From NCBI GenBank assembly GCA_025558075.1, contig JAHLKF010000007.1:744001-808000 (forward strand): 64,000 nt of DNA, read 5' to 3'. This DNA comes from Gaertneriomyces semiglobifer. Taxonomy: Eukaryota > Chytridiomycota > Chytridiomycetes > Spizellomycetales > Spizellomycetaceae. This document shows positions 61,610 to 64,000 of the stretch, piece by piece; the first letter of the stretch is position 1; each line of letters opens with the position of its first letter. The position numbers and the translations under genes were made by a program. Under the pieces are notes generated by a model. The model saw only the letters and a program-made list of their open reading frames with translations. It had not been told where the DNA came from and ran no database searches.

Positions 61610-61702
61610 AGGACCAAGAGCGGATCTCAGCGGCAGTATGTGGCGTTTATTGTAAATACCCTATCTCAAGGAATATAGCTAGAGAATTAACTACACGAGA
61701 GC

Positions 61703-62623
61703 CTATTCTGATTTGCGCGAAACGCAATGGACGGCAGCCTGAGCAGTTGGCAACACCAACATCGATGCAATTTGGACGTGGGGCGGGCGGCTAGCGGCGA
61801 ACACCACACACTAGAAAAGCAGACGTGTGAGACAAGGTAGAATCATTCAACTGCTCACCTTAAAAGCAAAACGCACCTCTGCAATATCAGTAGAACTCAG
61901 TGGCTCTAAGCCTTTGTACACGGCGTTTGCCTTGGCCTTGTCACCGCTGAAGCGGATCATCGAGAACTCTGTCTCGACCATTCCTGGATCGATGCTGGTA
62001 ACATTCAATGGTGTATCAACAAGTTCCAAACGTAAAGTACGAGTCAAAGCGTCTACTGCATGTTTGGATGCACAGTACACCCCTCCGCCGGGATATACCT
62101 CCCGTCCAGAAATGCTTGAAACATTAATGATATGGCCTGAGCCACGCTTCTTCATACCAGGCAGAACGGCCTGCGTAGTAAACAGCAATCCTTTCACATT
62201 CGTGTCCAGCATCACATCGACTGCCTCTGCGGAGACAGTTTCGATATGGTCCATCCCGATCACAAGGCCAGCATTGTTCACGAGAATATCGATATCCTTG
62301 AACTCCGCAGGTAAATCCTGAATGCTCGTGAAAACTTTGGAACGATCACGGACATCAAGTTCAACTAAATGAATTTTGGTTGCCGGTCGCTCAGCTTTAA
62401 TTTTCTGGGTGAGGTCCTTTAGGCGATCCTGACGCCGAGCAGCAAGAATCAAGTTACTTCCTGCACGAGCGAACTCAATCGCGCAAGCTGCACCAATGCC
62501 AGCACTTGCGCCGGTCCTGCGTTGATGAAATGGCGGTTAACTGAAATCGCTCATCATTTGCAAGACGGACTTGAGTGAGACCAGTACGTACACCAACACA
62601 TTCTTTCCGATCAGGCGGGACAT
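61703..62623 (-). CDS. Short-chain dehydrogenase (YdfG-like SDR)
   Basis: Three exons (62623-62592, 62516-61877, 61810-61703) give 259 aa. This is a classical SDR: dinucleotide motif TGASAGIG interrupted by the first intron, AARRQDRL after strand 2 (an arginine pair typical of NADP preference), NNAG, catalytic Ser in NVSSISG, YCASK with the catalytic Tyr/Lys, then IDPGMVETEF. The C-terminus DIAECVVFAASRPPHVQIAS matches the YdfG/serine 3-dehydrogenase subgroup, which oxidises short hydroxy acids such as L-allo-threonine with NADP. The last short exon is essential for that C-terminal signature. The substrate is inferred from subgroup only. Confidence 0.88.
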
Positions 62624-63110
62624 TGATTTCTAGGGATGATGCAAGGGCCTAGGATCTGTTTGTGTTTGAAGATCGCGCAGTCAAGGTCCAACCTGGAAGT
62701 GTGCAGGAAGCGGGTTGACGCGCCGATGCGTCCTTCCAATTCTCCTTGGAACCGCCAACGTCTTCAATGTCCCCAGTGGATCTGGAAGACGTAGGCAAAT
62801 CTTAGATCTGGTGACCGATGGGACTGCATGTTGAGGCATCAGCCCTCATTCGGGGACCTCGAGGTTGACGATAGAGGGGAGCAACACCTTCTCCAGGATT
62901 TATTTCCGCCGAATGCCCGCCCAACCTGAATCACAACACGAAGGATGAATACGACGTTGAAATCATTACCACGGCCACATGTCGCTGTGTCATGGCTGTG
63001 AATGCTATTTTAAACCCGACGAAATGGTTCCATTACGGCGACAGCAAGGTTCTTTTTATTACGGTTAATCCCCCAATGGTACCGTCGTGGGTGTTCGGCT
63101 TATCTCAAAA
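62624..63110. other. Divergent intergenic region
   Basis: About 490 bp between the dehydrogenase start (-) and the next start (+). It should hold both promoters. No ORF, repeat or RNA is supported. Confidence 0.45.
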
Positions 63111-64000
63111 ATGCCCTTCGACGTGATTTGCCTGCTTGACAGTGCAGGTCAAACTGTCTTAGACTCCATCTCAACAGAATACGAGGATCCGTTTACGCTG
63201 GAAAGCTTTGGGGATCTGGTGCAAGCACACCGTGAGGCGGAACCACAAGGCACCAAAGAGTTCATTATCGCCCGAGTCCAAACATGGTAAGCAGTCTTCC
63301 GACGATGCTGCACAGTCCAGCATGCATCCGATATTGATGTCGTCCCACGTAGGGATCACACACAACCAGACAGGGTATGAATATGTCTCGCCGCTGCATG
63401 TATGCGTGAACTAAGTTATCTCGACCAGGCATTTTATTCGTACTATAACGCTTACCAGCTCAACAAGATTCTGATTAAGACCCAAAGTTACAATGGGAAG
63501 CGGCTCATACATCGGTTGCATGTTTTAAACCCATTGACCAACACGGATATCATTGGCAATGTGCAGGTAGTTCGCTCGTTATAGAGTCATTCGCGGCTCA
63601 GAAGCTGAGTGGTTGCAAAGTATTTCTTAGTGAAGTCTGCGTTACCGCCTTCCAGCGAACGTGAGAAAAGCAAACTCACAGAAGATACCCTGCTTACTGA
63701 GCTCCGACCAGAGGAAGCCGCCAGCATACCGTCAGCTCCTACTCTCAGCACCCGTGGCGATCAACAGCAAGCAAATGGCGTCCCAAAACAGTCGGTTAAG
63801 TCTCGGCGTAAACCTGGACCGCCGTTAGTCATCAAGACTGGGCCGGTCATCACCAATAGAAGCGTGGATTTGTTAGTTCCGTCGCCTTCAGTGAGGCAGG
63901 TTGAGGAAGGTGCTGCTACTGGCTGGACTCTGGGCGCCCCAAGCGTGGTACTAGACGAGGAAGCAGCTGCGCCGGACCTAGCCGGTGAGGCCCACAATAT
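63111..64000 (+). CDS. Unrecognised protein, 5' part only
   Basis: Exons 63111-63286, 63353-63374, 63429-63565 and 63621 to beyond the right edge join in frame. The N-terminal ~110 residues look like a folded domain: MPFDVICLLDSAGQTVLDSI, then FGDLVQAHREAEPQGTKEFI, FYSYYNAYQLNKILIKTQS and HVLNPLTNTDIIGNVQYFLV. The rest so far is Pro/Ser/Ala-rich and disordered, with KSRRKPGPPLVIKTGP. I do not recognise the family. The gene is truncated by the window, so total length is unknown. Confidence 0.55.

Overview
The window looks like nuclear DNA from a flagellated (zoosporic, chytrid-like) fungus. Almost every gene is split by short introns, mostly about 45-80 bp, with GTAAGT/GTATGT/GTGAGT-type donors and pyrimidine-AG acceptors. 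Both strands are densely used. The gene set is fungal: a Kin4-type kinase, a Ubp2-type deubiquitinase, hybrid histidine kinase signalling, DNMT5 and a trehalose synthase/phosphatase. It also carries genes that Dikarya have largely lost with the flagellum or through simplification: the axonemal ruler CCDC39, a CDKL kinase, coilin and a Treslin-like Sld3. I saw no bacterial operons, CRISPR arrays, rRNA or tRNA genes, and no intact transposon.

Layout, left to right. 0.3-2.0 kb (-): SAP-domain protein. 2.2-5.5 kb (-): Kin4-like kinase with a C-terminal KA1 domain. 6.7-10.7 kb (+): hybrid histidine kinase with an N-terminal MHYT membrane sensor. 11.0-18.2 kb (-): one large DNMT5-type gene (methyltransferase, RING, SNF2 ATPase), with a chromodomain inside the ATPase. 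18.4-19.9 kb (+): multi-span membrane protein divergent from DNMT5. 20.1-24.5 kb (+): Treslin/Sld3 replication-initiation factor. 24.9-25.9 kb (-): F-box protein. 26.9-30.8 kb (-): CCDC39. 31.1-33.0 kb (-): AT-hook protein with repeated basic motifs. 33.4-34.0 kb (+): universal stress protein. 34.0-36.2 kb: no convincing gene. 36.2-38.1 kb (+): CDKL kinase. 38.3-41.3 kb (-): Ubp2-like deubiquitinase. 42.5-45.2 kb (+): TPS-TPP fusion. 45.4-46.6 kb (-): TAD3. 46.7-48.4 kb (+): coilin. 49.0-49.6 kb (+): rhodanese. 50.0-50.2 kb (-): small protein. 51.2-52.4 kb (-): unrecognised protein. 53.0-54.4 kb (+): unrecognised protein with a minisatellite in an intron. 54.3-57.5 kb (-): long coiled-coil protein. 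57.7-61.6 kb (+): WD40 protein with a long unrecognised C-terminus. 61.7-62.6 kb (-): short-chain dehydrogenase. 63.1 kb to the right edge (+): unrecognised protein, cut by the window.

This is not an operon or a single pathway, but several themes recur. They are chromatin and DNA replication (DNMT5, Treslin/Sld3, AT-hook protein), cilium/flagellum (CCDC39, CDKL, perhaps the coiled-coil and WD40 genes), stress and signalling (MHYT kinase, stress protein, trehalose synthesis) and RNA biology (TAD3, coilin). The best leads are the internal chromodomain of DNMT5, the MHYT histidine kinase with a degenerate second receiver, and the metazoan-like Treslin. Exon joins were read by eye from splice signals and frame continuity. 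For the kinase, MHYT kinase, DNMT5, Treslin, AT-hook, CDKL, TPS-TPP, coilin, rhodanese and dehydrogenase genes, and the 53.0 kb gene, the summed exons are an exact multiple of three.
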